NCBI GenBank assembly: GCA_008081045.1
Contig: VMDC01000022.1
Span: forward strand, 1 to 64,000
Length of the DNA stretch: 64,000 bases
From: Gammaproteobacteria bacterium
GTDB taxonomy: Bacteria > Pseudomonadota > Gammaproteobacteria > Pseudomonadales > Pseudohongiellaceae
Direction: 5' to 3'
Shown here: positions 40,874 through 50,095 of the stretch, one piece after another
Layout of the letters: every line of letters begins with the position of its first letter
Numbering within the stretch: position 1 is the stretch's first letter
Position numbers and translations under genes: made by a program
Notes under the pieces: generated by a model
Seen by the model: only the letters and a program-made list of their open reading frames with translations
Databases searched by the model: none
What the model was told of the DNA's origin: nothing

Positions 40874-41842
40874 TTGGATAATACGACTACAGTCCGGACG
40901 GTTCAGGTTACCGAGAAATCTTCGGATCAGCGCTTGGATAATTTCCTGCTCCGCGAGCTGAAAGGCGTGCCACGTACCCGAATTTATCGACTGATCAGGC
41001 GCGGTGAGGTGCGTGTGAATAAGAAGCGTGCGAAGCCGGAAACACGACTTACCGCCGGTGACAAGGTGCGAATCCCGCCTTTATTTTTACCTGATTCTCC
41101 GGAACTGCCAAAACCGTCGCCGGGGCTGGCCGGGCTTCTTGAGCAGTCCATTCTGCATGAGGATGACAATCTGTTGGTCTTGAATAAGCCACCGGGCTTG
41201 GCTGTCCACCAGGGGACGGGGATCAGACTCGGGCTGATAGAGGCCATCAGGCAAATTCGTCCAAACTGGCGCGACGCGGAACTGGCCCACCGGTTGGACC
41301 GTGACACCTCTGGAGTGCTGATCGTGTGCAAAAATTCGCGGACCTTGCGGAACATACAGGGACAGTTCAAAGAGAAACGCATCAAGAAGCGCTATCACGC
41401 GCTCGTTCGAGGGCGTTGGCCTGACACTGTTTCTGAAATCAAGGCGCCTTTAACCCGCGTGCTGGCTGAGTCCGGTGAGCGGTTTGTCCGGGTGGATCCG
41501 GCGGGTAAGCCCTCAACGACCCGTTTTGCAATACTTGAGCAGTTTGCCTCAGCCACGCTGATGGAAGCGACTCCGCTGACCGGGAGAACGCATCAAATAC
41601 GTGTGCATTGTCAGCAGGCGGGCCACCCCATTCTTGGGGACTCCAAATACGGCGTGCCCGCACGGGAAGAGGAGGGTAAACCAGAGACCGAGGCTACCGC
41701 GAAATATCTCTGCCTGCATGCTGCCGAACTTCAATTTCAGCTGCCGGGGGCCGATTCGCTGTTTCAGGTCAGTGCGCCCTGGGACAAGAGTTTTGCGGCG
41801 CAGGTTTCAAGATTTCGGAAAAATCTATCAAATTCAGATTGA
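40874..41842 (+). CDS. rluC: 23S rRNA pseudouridine synthase RluC
   Basis: Makes pseudouridines 955, 2504 and 2580 of 23S rRNA (E. coli numbering). 322 residues (319 in E. coli). An S4 RNA-binding domain (QRLDNFLLRELKGVPRTRIYRLIRRGEVRVNKKRAKP, ~19-55) precedes the catalytic domain, whose aspartate is in HRLDRDTSG. GRTHQIRVH is the second signature. The start is TTG 40874, since no ATG or GTG lies nearby in frame. Divergent from argS. Confidence 0.92.
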   Translation: MDNTTTVRTVQVTEKSSDQRLDNFLLRELKGVPRTRIYRLIRRGEVRVNKKRAKPETRLTAGDKVRIPPLFLPDSPELPKPSPGLAGLLEQSILHEDDNLLVLNKPPGLAVHQGTGIRLGLIEAIRQIRPNWRDAELAHRLDRDTSGVLIVCKNSRTLRNIQGQFKEKRIKKRYHALVRGRWPDTVSEIKAPLTRVLAESGERFVRVDPAGKPSTTRFAILEQFASATLMEATPLTGRTHQIRVHCQQAGHPILGDSKYGVPAREEEGKPETEATAKYLCLHAAELQFQLPGADSLFQVSAPWDKSFAAQVSRFRKNLSNSD

Positions 41843-41921
41843 TACACGCGCTTTTTGGATGAGATGTCATGAAGATTTTGGCTTTGACAGACCCCGTTTC
41901 TCGCCCTATTATTGCGCGCCT

Positions 41922-42509
41922 ATGACAGATACCGGAAACTCAGACCGTTCCGCTTCACCGGTCGGAGGGACCAGCAGTCCACTGCCGCTTTATACCGACA
42001 TACGAAAAGCCTTCGATCTGGAGTCGGTATTCGAAGGTTCCTGCAGCCTCGAGCGTTTGCCGCGCTTCGCGGACTGTCTGGCCAGTCCGGACGGAGAGGT
42101 CAGCGGCAAACTGCGATTTGGGTTAACCGGGACGGGCCGTCGAGTGATCACCGGTTCGGTATCCGCTACCGTAGAGGTCGTTTGCCAACGGTGTTTGGAG
42201 CCGCTTTCGCTGAAACTTGCGGATTCCATCAAACTGGCGCTGGTGGAGAGTGAAAGCCAGATCGATTCCCTTGAAGCGGAATGGGACCCCTGGATGGTTG
42301 ATGGTCCGAGGATTTCCATTGCCAACCTGCTTGAAGAGCAGTTGATGTTATGTATGCCCCTGGTGAGCTATCACCCGGACAAGCGGTGTGTCAAAGCTCT
42401 GGAGTATCAGCAGCGAAAGGAGCCGCTAGATGACAGCAGCGGAGACAGGGCTGCCCAGAACCCTTTTGAAGTGCTTAAAGTGCTGAAGAAAAATGACGAT
42501 GCACCCTGA
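41922..42509 (+). CDS. yceD: YceD/DUF177 family protein
   Basis: 195-residue DUF177 protein, almost always next to rpmF and tied to 23S rRNA/ribosome biogenesis in some lineages. CQRCLEPLSLKL holds the CxxC pair, and the later LEEQLMLCMPLVSYH and C-terminal NPFEVLKVLK match the family. The ATG at 41922 is preferred; the frame is open to 41601 but overlaps rluC. Confidence 0.88.
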   Translation: MTDTGNSDRSASPVGGTSSPLPLYTDIRKAFDLESVFEGSCSLERLPRFADCLASPDGEVSGKLRFGLTGTGRRVITGSVSATVEVVCQRCLEPLSLKLADSIKLALVESESQIDSLEAEWDPWMVDGPRISIANLLEEQLMLCMPLVSYHPDKRCVKALEYQQRKEPLDDSSGDRAAQNPFEVLKVLKKNDDAP

Positions 42510-42550
42510 TGTGAGAAAAGATTTAGCTATTTCGGAATTGGAGAACAAAG

Positions 42551-42730
42551 ATGGCTGTACAACAAAATAAGGTAACCCGCTCTAAGCGAGACAAGCGGCG
42601 AACGCACGACTCGCTGTCGGGTCCTACTTTGGCTACTGACCCGACATCCGGTGAGCGGCATCGCCGCCACCATGTAACGGCTGACGGCTTCTACAAAGGA
42701 AAGAAAGTCCTCGATCTTGGCGACGACTGA
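42551..42730 (+). CDS. rpmF: 50S ribosomal protein L32
   Basis: 59-residue L32, a small basic ribosomal protein. Begins [19 protein letters not shown] and continues with [20 protein letters not shown]; both segments match the gammaproteobacterial form without the zinc cysteines. It lies between yceD and plsX, its universal position. A GAGAACAAAG stretch precedes the ATG. Confidence 0.96.
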   Translation: MAVQQNKVTRSKRDKRRTHDSLSGPTLATDPTSGERHRRHHVTADGFYKGKKVLDLGDD

Positions 42731-42732
42731 GT

Positions 42733-43755
42733 TTGTCTGCCCCGAGGCGCATCGCAGTTGATGCGATGGGAGGGGACTGTGGCGTTTCAGTCACGGTTCC
42801 GGCATCAGTTCGTGCATTGCAAAAACACAGCAATTTGCAGCTGGATCTGGTTGGTGATAGGAACCTGATCGGCCCTCTGCTGCAGGACGTGCCCCAGCCG
42901 CTTGTCAGCCGGCTCAGGCTTATTCACAGCGCTCAGCGTATCCCCACAGGTAAGCGCCCACAAAGCGTTCTGCGTGCTTCCAGAGACTCTTCACTCTATC
43001 TTGCGGTCGACCTTGTCAAACAGGGCAAAGTTGGCGCGATGGTCAGCGCCGGCGACACCGGCGCTTTGCTACTGATTGGTCGCCACCTGCTGAAAACACT
43101 GAGCGGCATCAACAAACCTGCGATTCTGGCTACCCTACCTAGCGTGTCGGAGCCCTGCTATCTGCTCGATGTCGGGGCGAATCCGGAGTGTGATTCCCGG
43201 CAGCTTTTTGAATTTGCTGTTATGGGGACCGTCCTGGCTGAATCTTTAGGGCGCTCGGTACCAAGGGTAGGTCTTTTGAACATTGGTTCTGAAGACTATA
43301 AGGGAAGTTCGGCCGTGCTGCAGACTGCCGCGGCTCTTGAGCAGTGCGCTGACCTGAATTACATCGGGTTCATCGAGGCCAATGAACTGTTCGAAGGCGC
43401 TGCTGAGGTGGTGGTGTGCGACGGCTTCGTGGGCAATGTTACGATCAAATCCAGTGCGGGGGTGGCGAACGTGGTCAGCAAGCTGCTTGCCCGGGCAACA
43501 TCAACCGCCGAGCAGCATCCGTTGATTCGTAGCCTTTCCGCACAGCTGAATCCGCAAAGATTTAACGGGGCGAGTTTGTTGGGATTGCAGGGTAGCGTGG
43601 TAAAGAGTCACGGTAATGCCACGGCTGAAGGATTTTTTTACGCGATTGAACAGGCTATCCGTGAGATCGATCATGGAATTCCTCAGCTCATCGGTAAACG
43701 GGTGGCTGATATTATGTCATCCAATCAGGGCCTACTGACAGGTGGTAAAAACTAG
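42733..43755 (+). CDS. plsX: Phosphate acyltransferase PlsX
   Basis: Converts acyl-ACP to acyl-phosphate for phospholipid synthesis. 340 residues with the opening RIAVDAMGGDCG, the middle VSAGDTGALLLIGRHLLK and the segment VVCDGFVGNVTIKSSAG. Start TTG 42733 lies two bases after the rpmF stop; later starts would remove the conserved N-terminus. fabH, which follows plsX in E. coli, is absent and fabD comes next. Confidence 0.95.
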   Translation: MSAPRRIAVDAMGGDCGVSVTVPASVRALQKHSNLQLDLVGDRNLIGPLLQDVPQPLVSRLRLIHSAQRIPTGKRPQSVLRASRDSSLYLAVDLVKQGKVGAMVSAGDTGALLLIGRHLLKTLSGINKPAILATLPSVSEPCYLLDVGANPECDSRQLFEFAVMGTVLAESLGRSVPRVGLLNIGSEDYKGSSAVLQTAAALEQCADLNYIGFIEANELFEGAAEVVVCDGFVGNVTIKSSAGVANVVSKLLARATSTAEQHPLIRSLSAQLNPQRFNGASLLGLQGSVVKSHGNATAEGFFYAIEQAIREIDHGIPQLIGKRVADIMSSNQGLLTGGKN

Positions 43756-43771
43756 TTTCAGGAGAGTCGAT

Positions 43772-44710
43772 ATGGCGAAAATCGGGTTTGTGTTTCCAGG
43801 TCAAGGGTCGCAGAAGCAAGGCATGTTGGCGGACCTTGCGACAGAAAATCCGGCCGTGTTAGATACTTTTACTCGCGCCTCAGAAGTGTTGGGTAAGGAT
43901 TTGTGGCGTATTTGTCAGTCGGATCCGGAGGGCTCTCTGAATCAGACGGAGATCACGCAGCCGGCGTTACTGGCTGCCTCTGTGGCCATTGGCAGGCTGT
44001 GGTTTGATCGCGGTGGACCTCGGCCTGCAGTCATGTCGGGGCACTCTCTCGGGGAATATTCTGCGCTGGTGCTAGCGGGTGTACTTGCATTTGAAGATGC
44101 GATTGCTGTGGTTCATCAGCGAGGTCAATTCATGCAGGAGGCCGTGGGTCCGGGCGAAGGAAAGATGGCAGCAATCGTGGGTCTGGAAGATGCCAAGCTC
44201 ATCGAAATTTGCGCGCGAGCTGAATCAATCGGGACGGTGTCAGCGGCCAATTTCAATTCTCCCGGTCAGATCGTGATAGCCGGTGAGTCGGCTGCGGTGG
44301 ATTGCGCCATGCAATGGTGCAAAGAGGCGGGAGCGAAGCGTGCGCTTCCGTTGAATGTCAGTGTGCCGTCACATTGTCCCCTGATGAAGCCGGCCGCGGA
44401 AGCACTTGCCGAGGTGCTTGACGGCATAGCGTTTGCAAAGCCTGATATCCCGGTGGTGCAGAACGTAAGTGGCACAATCCAGACAGAACCGGAACAGATC
44501 AAGGACAATCTGGTGAGGCAGTTACACAAGCCGGTCTTGTGGGTAGATTGCGTCAGGGCCATACACGAAGCCGGTGTGCAGAAGCTGGTGGAAGTGGGCC
44601 CGGGCAGGGTTTTATGTGGGCTGGTCAAACGCATTGAGCCGGAACTCGGTTGCATGCCGAGTGAAGATCCGCAGGAGTTTGACAGTCTCGTGATGGAAGT
44701 AGCGGGCTAG
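43772..44710 (+). CDS. fabD: Malonyl CoA-acyl carrier protein transacylase
   Basis: Loads malonyl groups on ACP. 312 residues from ATG 43772 with CAGGAGAG upstream; a 43742 start would be within the plsX end. FVFPGQGSQKQGML is the N-terminal signature, GHSLGEYSAL the nucleophile elbow serine (~92), and the histidine lies in VPSHCPLM. Ends 50 bases before fabG. Confidence 0.97.
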   Translation: MAKIGFVFPGQGSQKQGMLADLATENPAVLDTFTRASEVLGKDLWRICQSDPEGSLNQTEITQPALLAASVAIGRLWFDRGGPRPAVMSGHSLGEYSALVLAGVLAFEDAIAVVHQRGQFMQEAVGPGEGKMAAIVGLEDAKLIEICARAESIGTVSAANFNSPGQIVIAGESAAVDCAMQWCKEAGAKRALPLNVSVPSHCPLMKPAAEALAEVLDGIAFAKPDIPVVQNVSGTIQTEPEQIKDNLVRQLHKPVLWVDCVRAIHEAGVQKLVEVGPGRVLCGLVKRIEPELGCMPSEDPQEFDSLVMEVAG

Positions 44711-44759
44711 TATTGAGAGCAGGCCGTGTCTGGGGATACATGGAAATTTAGGAGAAGCG

Positions 44760-45503
44760 ATGACTGACGATACGAAGATAGCGCTGATAACCGGAGCCAG
44801 TCGTGGCATTGGAAAAGCCACCGCCTTGGCATTAGGTCACCAGGGTATGTTTGTGGCTGGTACAGCGACCACTGAAGCCGGTGCAGAAGCGATTACAGCG
44901 TTTTTGCGTGAGGAAGGCGTCAAGGGGCAAGGCCTGGTTGCGGATGTCAGTGATGCAGATTCTGTGGCCGCACTGTTAGAGGAGATCGTAACCCTCGCCG
45001 GTTTGCCGGTTGTGGTCGTCAACAATGCTGGGGTTACTCGGGATAATCTGCTGTTGAGAATGAAAGCTGAAGAGTGGGATGCCGTGGTAAATACCAATCT
45101 GAATTCGATGTACAGAGTGTGTAAGGCATGTCTGAAAGGCATGACCAAGGCGCGATTTGGCCGCATTATCAATATCTCTTCTGTGGTTGGGTCCAGCGGA
45201 AATGCCGGCCAAACGAACTATGCGGCGACGAAAGCTGGCATTGAAGGGTTTACACGATCCCTGGCCAAAGAAATCGGCTCCCGCGGCATTACGGTTAATG
45301 CTGTGGCTCCGGGCTTTATTGAGACCGATATGACAGATGCCCTCCCGGAAGAGCAAAAACTGGCCCTGCTGGGGCAGGTACCGCTGGGCAGGTTGGGCAG
45401 GCCAGAGGAGATTGCCAACGTTGTCGCTTTTCTTGCCTCTGATCAGGGCAGTTACATCACCGGTGAAACCCTGCACGTTAACGGCGGAATGTATATGGCC
45501 TGA
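44760..45503 (+). CDS. fabG: 3-oxoacyl-ACP reductase FabG
   Basis: NADPH-dependent reductase of the fatty acid elongation cycle, SDR family. 247 residues. GASRGIGKATAL is the cofactor glycine motif, NNAGVTRDNLL follows, and the catalytic Ser and YxxxK lie in ISSVVGSSGNAGQTNYAATKAG. GGAGAAGCG precedes the ATG. Confidence 0.97.
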   Translation: MTDDTKIALITGASRGIGKATALALGHQGMFVAGTATTEAGAEAITAFLREEGVKGQGLVADVSDADSVAALLEEIVTLAGLPVVVVNNAGVTRDNLLLRMKAEEWDAVVNTNLNSMYRVCKACLKGMTKARFGRIINISSVVGSSGNAGQTNYAATKAGIEGFTRSLAKEIGSRGITVNAVAPGFIETDMTDALPEEQKLALLGQVPLGRLGRPEEIANVVAFLASDQGSYITGETLHVNGGMYMA

Positions 45504-45574
45504 TTGGGAGCGCAGCGTCATTTGTATTTGGCTGAATTGCTTGAAGAATTTGGAGAAAGCGAAATATTTTGCGA

Positions 45575-45608
45575 CAGGCATTACATTGCCTGCATTTCGC
45601 GGTAGAAT
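45575..45608 (+). promoter_or_regulatory. acpP promoter with overlapping inverted repeat
   Basis: ATTACA (45580-45585), 17 bases, TAGAAT (45603-45608). The perfect 6-6-6 inverted repeat CAGGCA-TTACAT-TGCCTG (45575-45592) covers the -35 element, a layout fitting a repressor site. The leader before acpP would be about 95 bases. Confidence 0.6.
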
Positions 45609-45708
45609 TGCGCCCTCTGAGAAATAGCGGCAGAGTAGTTCTGGCAATTACGCCGGCAAATTAGAATAAAAAGCTATTAAGAACAAAGAGTTAGGAGTTT
45701 TATGACTT

Positions 45709-45942
45709 ATGAGCAGCATCGAAGAGCGCGTTAAGAAAATCGTCTGCGAACAGCTAGGCGTAAAAGAGGATGAAGTTAAACCCTCTGCATCCTTTGTCGA
45801 AGACCTAGGCGCTGATTCACTCGATACCGTTGAGCTGGTGATGGCCCTTGAAGAGGAGTTCGAAACAGAGATTCCGGACGAAGAAGCTGAGAAAATCACC
45901 ACTGTGCAGCTCGCGATTGATTACATCAACGCGCACCTCTAA
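45709..45942 (+). CDS. acpP: Acyl carrier protein
   Basis: 77-residue acidic carrier of growing fatty acids (78 in E. coli). The phosphopantetheine serine is in [19 protein letters not shown] (Ser37). TAGGAG at 45692-45697 is the ribosome-binding site; an upstream ATG at 45702 is out of frame. It has its own promoter candidate and a strong terminator. Confidence 0.98.
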   Translation: MSSIEERVKKIVCEQLGVKEDEVKPSASFVEDLGADSLDTVELVMALEEEFETEIPDEEAEKITTVQLAIDYINAHL

Positions 45943-45965
45943 ACAGACACACTAGATTACCTGTG

Positions 45966-46004
45966 AAGCTACTCTGGACCGGTCCGGGGTAGCTTTTCTT
46001 TATT
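45966..46004 (+). terminator. Intrinsic terminator after acpP
   Basis: AAGCTACTCTGGACC (45966-45980) pairs with GGTCCGGGGTAGCTT (45981-45995) over 15 positions including two G-T wobbles, then TTCTTTATTT. It lies 23 bases past the acpP stop and would make acpP RNA separable from fabF. Confidence 0.9.
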
Positions 46005-46035
46005 TGGCGACAGAAGAATATTCGGAGCTTTCTCA

Positions 46036-47274
46036 GTGAATGGCAAACGGATAGCAGTAACCGGTCTTGGTCTACTGACCCCGGTTGGCAACGATGTTGA
46101 GTCAACCTGGTCAGCCATCCGCACCGGCGAGAGCGGGATCAGGCCCATTGAACGTTTTGACGTGTCAGAGTTTTCCACTCGCTTTGGTGGTGCTCTTCAG
46201 GCCTTCGACCGTGACAAGTACCTGCCGGCAAAAGAAGCGCGCCGCATGGATGAATTCATGCACTACGGCATTGCAGCAGGTATTCAGGCGCTGGAAGATT
46301 CCGGATTGCAGGAAAGCGGCTTTGAGGCCGAACGATTCGGCGTTGCGGTGGGCTCCGGAATAGGCGGAATCACCACGATTGAAGAAACCGCGTTGCAGAT
46401 CAAAGCATCAGGTCCACGTAAAGTGACACCTTTTTTCGTGCCGGGCTCGATAATCAATATGATCTCCGGCACGCTTTCCATTCGCTACGGACTCAAAGGT
46501 CCCAATATTGCCGTAGTGACTGCCTGTACCACAGGGACTCACAATATTGGCCTCGCCGCGAATATGATCAGTAACGACCAGGCCGACATTATGCTGGTCG
46601 GAGGGGCTGAGATGGCCACTTCGCCCGTCGGTCTGGGGGGATTTTGTGCCGCGAGAGCGTTGTCTACCAGAAACGATGAGCCGGAGCGTGCCAGTCGTCC
46701 GTGGGACAAGGACAGAGATGGCTTCGTGCTCAGCGACGGCGCGGGCGTGATGGTGATTGAAGAAATGGAGCATGCCAGAGCGCGAGGTGCCAGAATATAT
46801 GCCGAACTTGTCGGGTTCGGGATGAGTGGTGACGCCTATCATATGACGGCGCCTTCAGAAGGTGGGGAAGGGGCGGCCAGGTGCATGCAAAATGCCCTGA
46901 GAAGCGCAGACATGAGCGCTAACGATATTGATTACATCAATGCCCATGGCACCTCGACAATCGCTGGAGATGTCGCTGAGAGTGAAGCGATCAAGCAAGT
47001 GTTCGGATCACAGGCATACAACCTTTGTGTGAGTTCCACCAAATCCATGATCGGGCATCTGCTTGGGGCCTCCGGTGCCGCTGAAGCCATTGTATCCGTT
47101 CTGACGCTTCATGATCAGGTCATCACACCAACCATTAATCTGGACAATCCGGAAGATGGCTGTGACCTCGACTATGTACCGCATAAGGCCAGAGAGACAG
47201 CGGTAAATGCGGTTTTGACCAATTCTTTCGGGTTTGGCGGGACTAACGGCAGTTTGATCTTCAGGCGGGTCTGA
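46036..47274 (+). CDS. fabF: 3-oxoacyl-ACP synthase II FabF
   Basis: Elongating condensing enzyme (KAS II), 412 residues. Catalytic Cys in VTACTTGTHNIG (~163), histidines in INAHGTSTI and STKSMIGHLLGASGAAEA, and the closing NSFGFGGTNGSL loop. GTG start at 46036. Follows the acpP terminator. Confidence 0.97.
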   Translation: MNGKRIAVTGLGLLTPVGNDVESTWSAIRTGESGIRPIERFDVSEFSTRFGGALQAFDRDKYLPAKEARRMDEFMHYGIAAGIQALEDSGLQESGFEAERFGVAVGSGIGGITTIEETALQIKASGPRKVTPFFVPGSIINMISGTLSIRYGLKGPNIAVVTACTTGTHNIGLAANMISNDQADIMLVGGAEMATSPVGLGGFCAARALSTRNDEPERASRPWDKDRDGFVLSDGAGVMVIEEMEHARARGARIYAELVGFGMSGDAYHMTAPSEGGEGAARCMQNALRSADMSANDIDYINAHGTSTIAGDVAESEAIKQVFGSQAYNLCVSSTKSMIGHLLGASGAAEAIVSVLTLHDQVITPTINLDNPEDGCDLDYVPHKARETAVNAVLTNSFGFGGTNGSLIFRRV

Positions 47275-47404
47275 AGCGCTCGCCGAGCAGCGACATTCCG
47301 TCTCCCGCGGCGGCGGCTTTTTCTGAAAATTTCTATCTGCTCATGTAGACTCTCCGGGAGTGACAGACCAGCGATAACGCTCCGAGATCAGTCTGATTAA
47401 CCGC

Positions 47405-48424
47405 ATGCGGAAGTTGATTACCCAAACAAGCATAGTGATTGCGATCGCAGCGCTGTTACTGCTTCTGAGCTTGCTTTCAGCGATCAATGAGTTTTACCAG
47501 CCTCTGTCGTCTCTCAGCGCACCTAAAGCCTTCGAGGTGAAACCGGGTGACTCGCTTACTGTAATCGCAAGCGAACTGGTTGACGACCGGATATTGCCTT
47601 CCTCTAATCTGTTCCGGTTTATGGCCTGGTGGCGTGGCGTTGAAGACGTGCTGCAGGCTGGAGAATACCAGTTTGATCCGGGTCGCAGTCAGGCGGACAT
47701 CCTGCAGATGCTGGTTGACGGAGAAGTGCGTCAATATCGCATTACCTTCATTGAAGGTTGGCGCTTTTCTGACGTAATGGACGCGCTGTCTTCCGCATCA
47801 GGTCTGAAGACGACACTTGACGGCTATACTGCTGAAGCGCTGGGGGTTGCTCTGGGACTGGAAGTGAGTCACCCGGAAGGCATGTTGCATCCAGACACTT
47901 ATTTCTACACGCGGGGAACAACGGATCTCGAGTTATTAAAGCGGGCCAGAGAGCGCCAGCAAGCGATATTGGAATCTCATTGGGAGAAACGACTGGGGGC
48001 GCTGCCATTCTCGGATCCCTACGAAGCACTTACGCTTGCATCGGTTATCGAGAAAGAATCAAACGCGCAGAGTGAACGTGGGCGAATTGCGGGTGTTTTT
48101 ATCAGGCGACTGGAGCAGGGAATGCGGCTTCAGTCTGATCCTACTGTCATCTATGGTCTGGGGCAGGAATTCGACGGCGATCTGACGCGTCAGCAGTTAC
48201 AAGCGCTGACCCCCTACAACACCTATCGGATAAATGGCCTGCCACCGACTCCGATCGCTTTGCCGGGCGAGAGTTCGATCATTGCCAGTCTCAACCCGGA
48301 TCCTGGAGACTCGCTGTATTTCGTTTCTCGCGGGGACGGGACTCATCAATTCTCTGTGTCGCTCGAGGAACATAACGCTGCGGTCAACCAATTTCAGAGA
48401 ACAGCCGGCAGCGGGAGGCAGTAG
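47405..48424 (+). CDS. mltG: Endolytic murein transglycosylase MltG
   Basis: Cleaves nascent peptidoglycan glycan strands at the inner membrane. 339 residues. N-terminal TM anchor (~11-27), a LysM-like segment (KPGDSLTVIASELV), and the YceG catalytic domain with ASVIEKESNAQSERGRIAGVF, where the Glu of VIEKES is catalytic. YNTYRINGLPPTPIALPG is the C-terminal family motif. pabC, often between fabF and mltG, is not present. Its stop overlaps the tmk GTG by one base. Confidence 0.95.
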   Translation: MRKLITQTSIVIAIAALLLLLSLLSAINEFYQPLSSLSAPKAFEVKPGDSLTVIASELVDDRILPSSNLFRFMAWWRGVEDVLQAGEYQFDPGRSQADILQMLVDGEVRQYRITFIEGWRFSDVMDALSSASGLKTTLDGYTAEALGVALGLEVSHPEGMLHPDTYFYTRGTTDLELLKRARERQQAILESHWEKRLGALPFSDPYEALTLASVIEKESNAQSERGRIAGVFIRRLEQGMRLQSDPTVIYGLGQEFDGDLTRQQLQALTPYNTYRINGLPPTPIALPGESSIIASLNPDPGDSLYFVSRGDGTHQFSVSLEEHNAAVNQFQRTAGSGRQ

Positions 48425-49065
48425 TGCGTAGAAAAGGCTTATTCATTACTATCGAAGGGGTAGAGGGTGCGGGGAAGAGCACTAATATTAGGGTGATTGA
48501 GGAGTTTTTATCTGAGTGGAAGCTGGACTATATTCTTACCAGGGAGCCAGGTGGAACACTAATAGCAGAAGAAATTCGCGAACTTCTGTTAAAGCATCAT
48601 GAAGAAAAGATGGATGCCACTACCGAATTGCTGCTCATCTTCGCCGCCCGTGCACAACACCTCAGCACCAAAATCAGACAAACACTTGCTGAAGGCACAT
48701 GGGTTCTGTGCGATCGCTTCACGGACGCAACGTATGCCTATCAGGGCGCGGGTAGAGGCTTGGACGTCAAGCTGATCAGTCAGCTAGAGAGACTCGTGCA
48801 GGATAATTTGAGGCCTGATTTGACCGTGATTTTTGACCTTGATCCGAGCGTAGGCCTGGAGCGTGCGCGCCAAAGGGGGCAATTGGACCGAATTGAAAGC
48901 CAGAAGCTGGAGTTTTTCCAACGCGTGCGAGAGGGCTATCAAAACATAGCTTCCCGTGAGGGTGATCGGTGTTTGCTCATCGATGCAAGCCAGACGCGGG
49001 AAACGGTGAGACAGAGTTTGCGCGCAGCGTTGGAGAATAGAATGCAGGCTTTTCTTGGTGAGTAA
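48424..49065 (+). CDS. tmk: Thymidylate kinase
   Basis: Phosphorylates dTMP to dTDP. 213 residues. P-loop EGVEGAGKST (~10-19), DR motif LCDRFTDATYAYQGAGRG, and the arginine-containing lid RARQRGQLDRIE. GTG start shares a base with the mltG stop (TAGTG). The end overlaps holB. Confidence 0.97.
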   Translation: MRRKGLFITIEGVEGAGKSTNIRVIEEFLSEWKLDYILTREPGGTLIAEEIRELLLKHHEEKMDATTELLLIFAARAQHLSTKIRQTLAEGTWVLCDRFTDATYAYQGAGRGLDVKLISQLERLVQDNLRPDLTVIFDLDPSVGLERARQRGQLDRIESQKLEFFQRVREGYQNIASREGDRCLLIDASQTRETVRQSLRAALENRMQAFLGE

Positions 49066-50095
49066 TCACGACCATCTCCTTTCCCAGGTCCCGTTTCCCT
49101 GGCAGGACGCCCACTGGCGAAGGCTGGACAGGCTGCGCATTAATAATCAGCTTGCTCACGCCTATCTGATTGCCGGTTCCGCGGGGCTGGGCCTGCGTTT
49201 TTTTGCTGAAAAATTTGCCCATTTACTGCTCTGCGCTCAACCCGAAGCAGGTCGAGCCTGCGCTGAATGCAAACAATGCGTTTTAAGTGCTAACAATCAG
49301 CATCCGGACCTACTTCGGGTTCGGCCTGAAGGAACTTCCCGGGTCGTCAAAGTTGAGCAAATCCGCGAGGCGTCTGAATTTCTCTCCATGACCAGTCATG
49401 CCGGTGGTCCGAAAATCGTGATCATCGAGCACTCGCATCAGATGAATGCGAGTGCAGCAAATGCTTTGCTGAAAACTCTGGAAGAGCCTAATCCTGACAG
49501 CTATCTTCTGCTGGTAACGGAATCGATCTCTTCTATGATGGCTACAATCAGGTCGCGCTGTCAGCGTCTGCAATTCGAGGCTCCCCGTTTTGACGAGTCG
49601 CTGGAGTGGCTGCAAGGACAGCTTCTGGACAATGAGGATGGGGTAAAACTGCTGGTTGCGGCGGATAATCAGCCTCTCAAGGCACTGGAACTGGCCAGTA
49701 GCGACGCCTATGAAGTCCAGCAGAGCTTTATCGCCAATGTATGTGATCTGCTTACCGGTCACTCTTCGATTCGCCAGTGTGTCACTCAGGCTGCCAAGCT
49801 GGGTGAGCCTGTTGCTGTAGGCTATCTGCTGAACCTCGCGGCACTCCTGGTGAAATCTGGAGTAACTGGCGCGACAGTCATCACTGCCGAAGATCCGCGG
49901 GTATCCCGATTGATTCGGGCTCTGGATCAGGCCGAACATAGCAGCAAAGCACAGGCGGAAGGCCTGCTCCGGTTTTATCAATCTGCACTGGATGGTCGCC
50001 AGCAATTGGCAAGCAGCACAAACCTCAATCCCCAGCTCATTATGGAGTCACTGCTGCGGCAGTGGGCGCGCTTACCGCTGGGGCTGCGGACCTGA
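49058..50095 (+). CDS. holB: DNA polymerase III subunit delta'
   Basis: Clamp-loader stator. About 345 residues. The P-loop is degenerate (GSAGLGLRFF, no lysine), as normal for delta'. A zinc module with CAECKQC follows, then an SRC motif in TIRSRCQRLQF. The start is GTG 49058, overlapping tmk by 8 bases; TTG 49055 is an alternative. pilZ and tatD, which commonly follow holB in Pseudomonas, are absent. Confidence 0.95.
   Translation: MSNHDHLLSQVPFPWQDAHWRRLDRLRINNQLAHAYLIAGSAGLGLRFFAEKFAHLLLCAQPEAGRACAECKQCVLSANNQHPDLLRVRPEGTSRVVKVEQIREASEFLSMTSHAGGPKIVIIEHSHQMNASAANALLKTLEEPNPDSYLLLVTESISSMMATIRSRCQRLQFEAPRFDESLEWLQGQLLDNEDGVKLLVAADNQPLKALELASSDAYEVQQSFIANVCDLLTGHSSIRQCVTQAAKLGEPVAVGYLLNLAALLVKSGVTGATVITAEDPRVSRLIRALDQAEHSSKAQAEGLLRFYQSALDGRQQLASSTNLNPQLIMESLLRQWARLPLGLRT

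Noticed and set aside
49058-49200. Missing Walker A lysine in HolB as a defect
   Set aside because: Delta' subunits normally have a degenerate P-loop and do not hydrolyse ATP.
49310-50005. 231-codon minus-strand frame
   Set aside because: Antisense to holB, which has clear family motifs.
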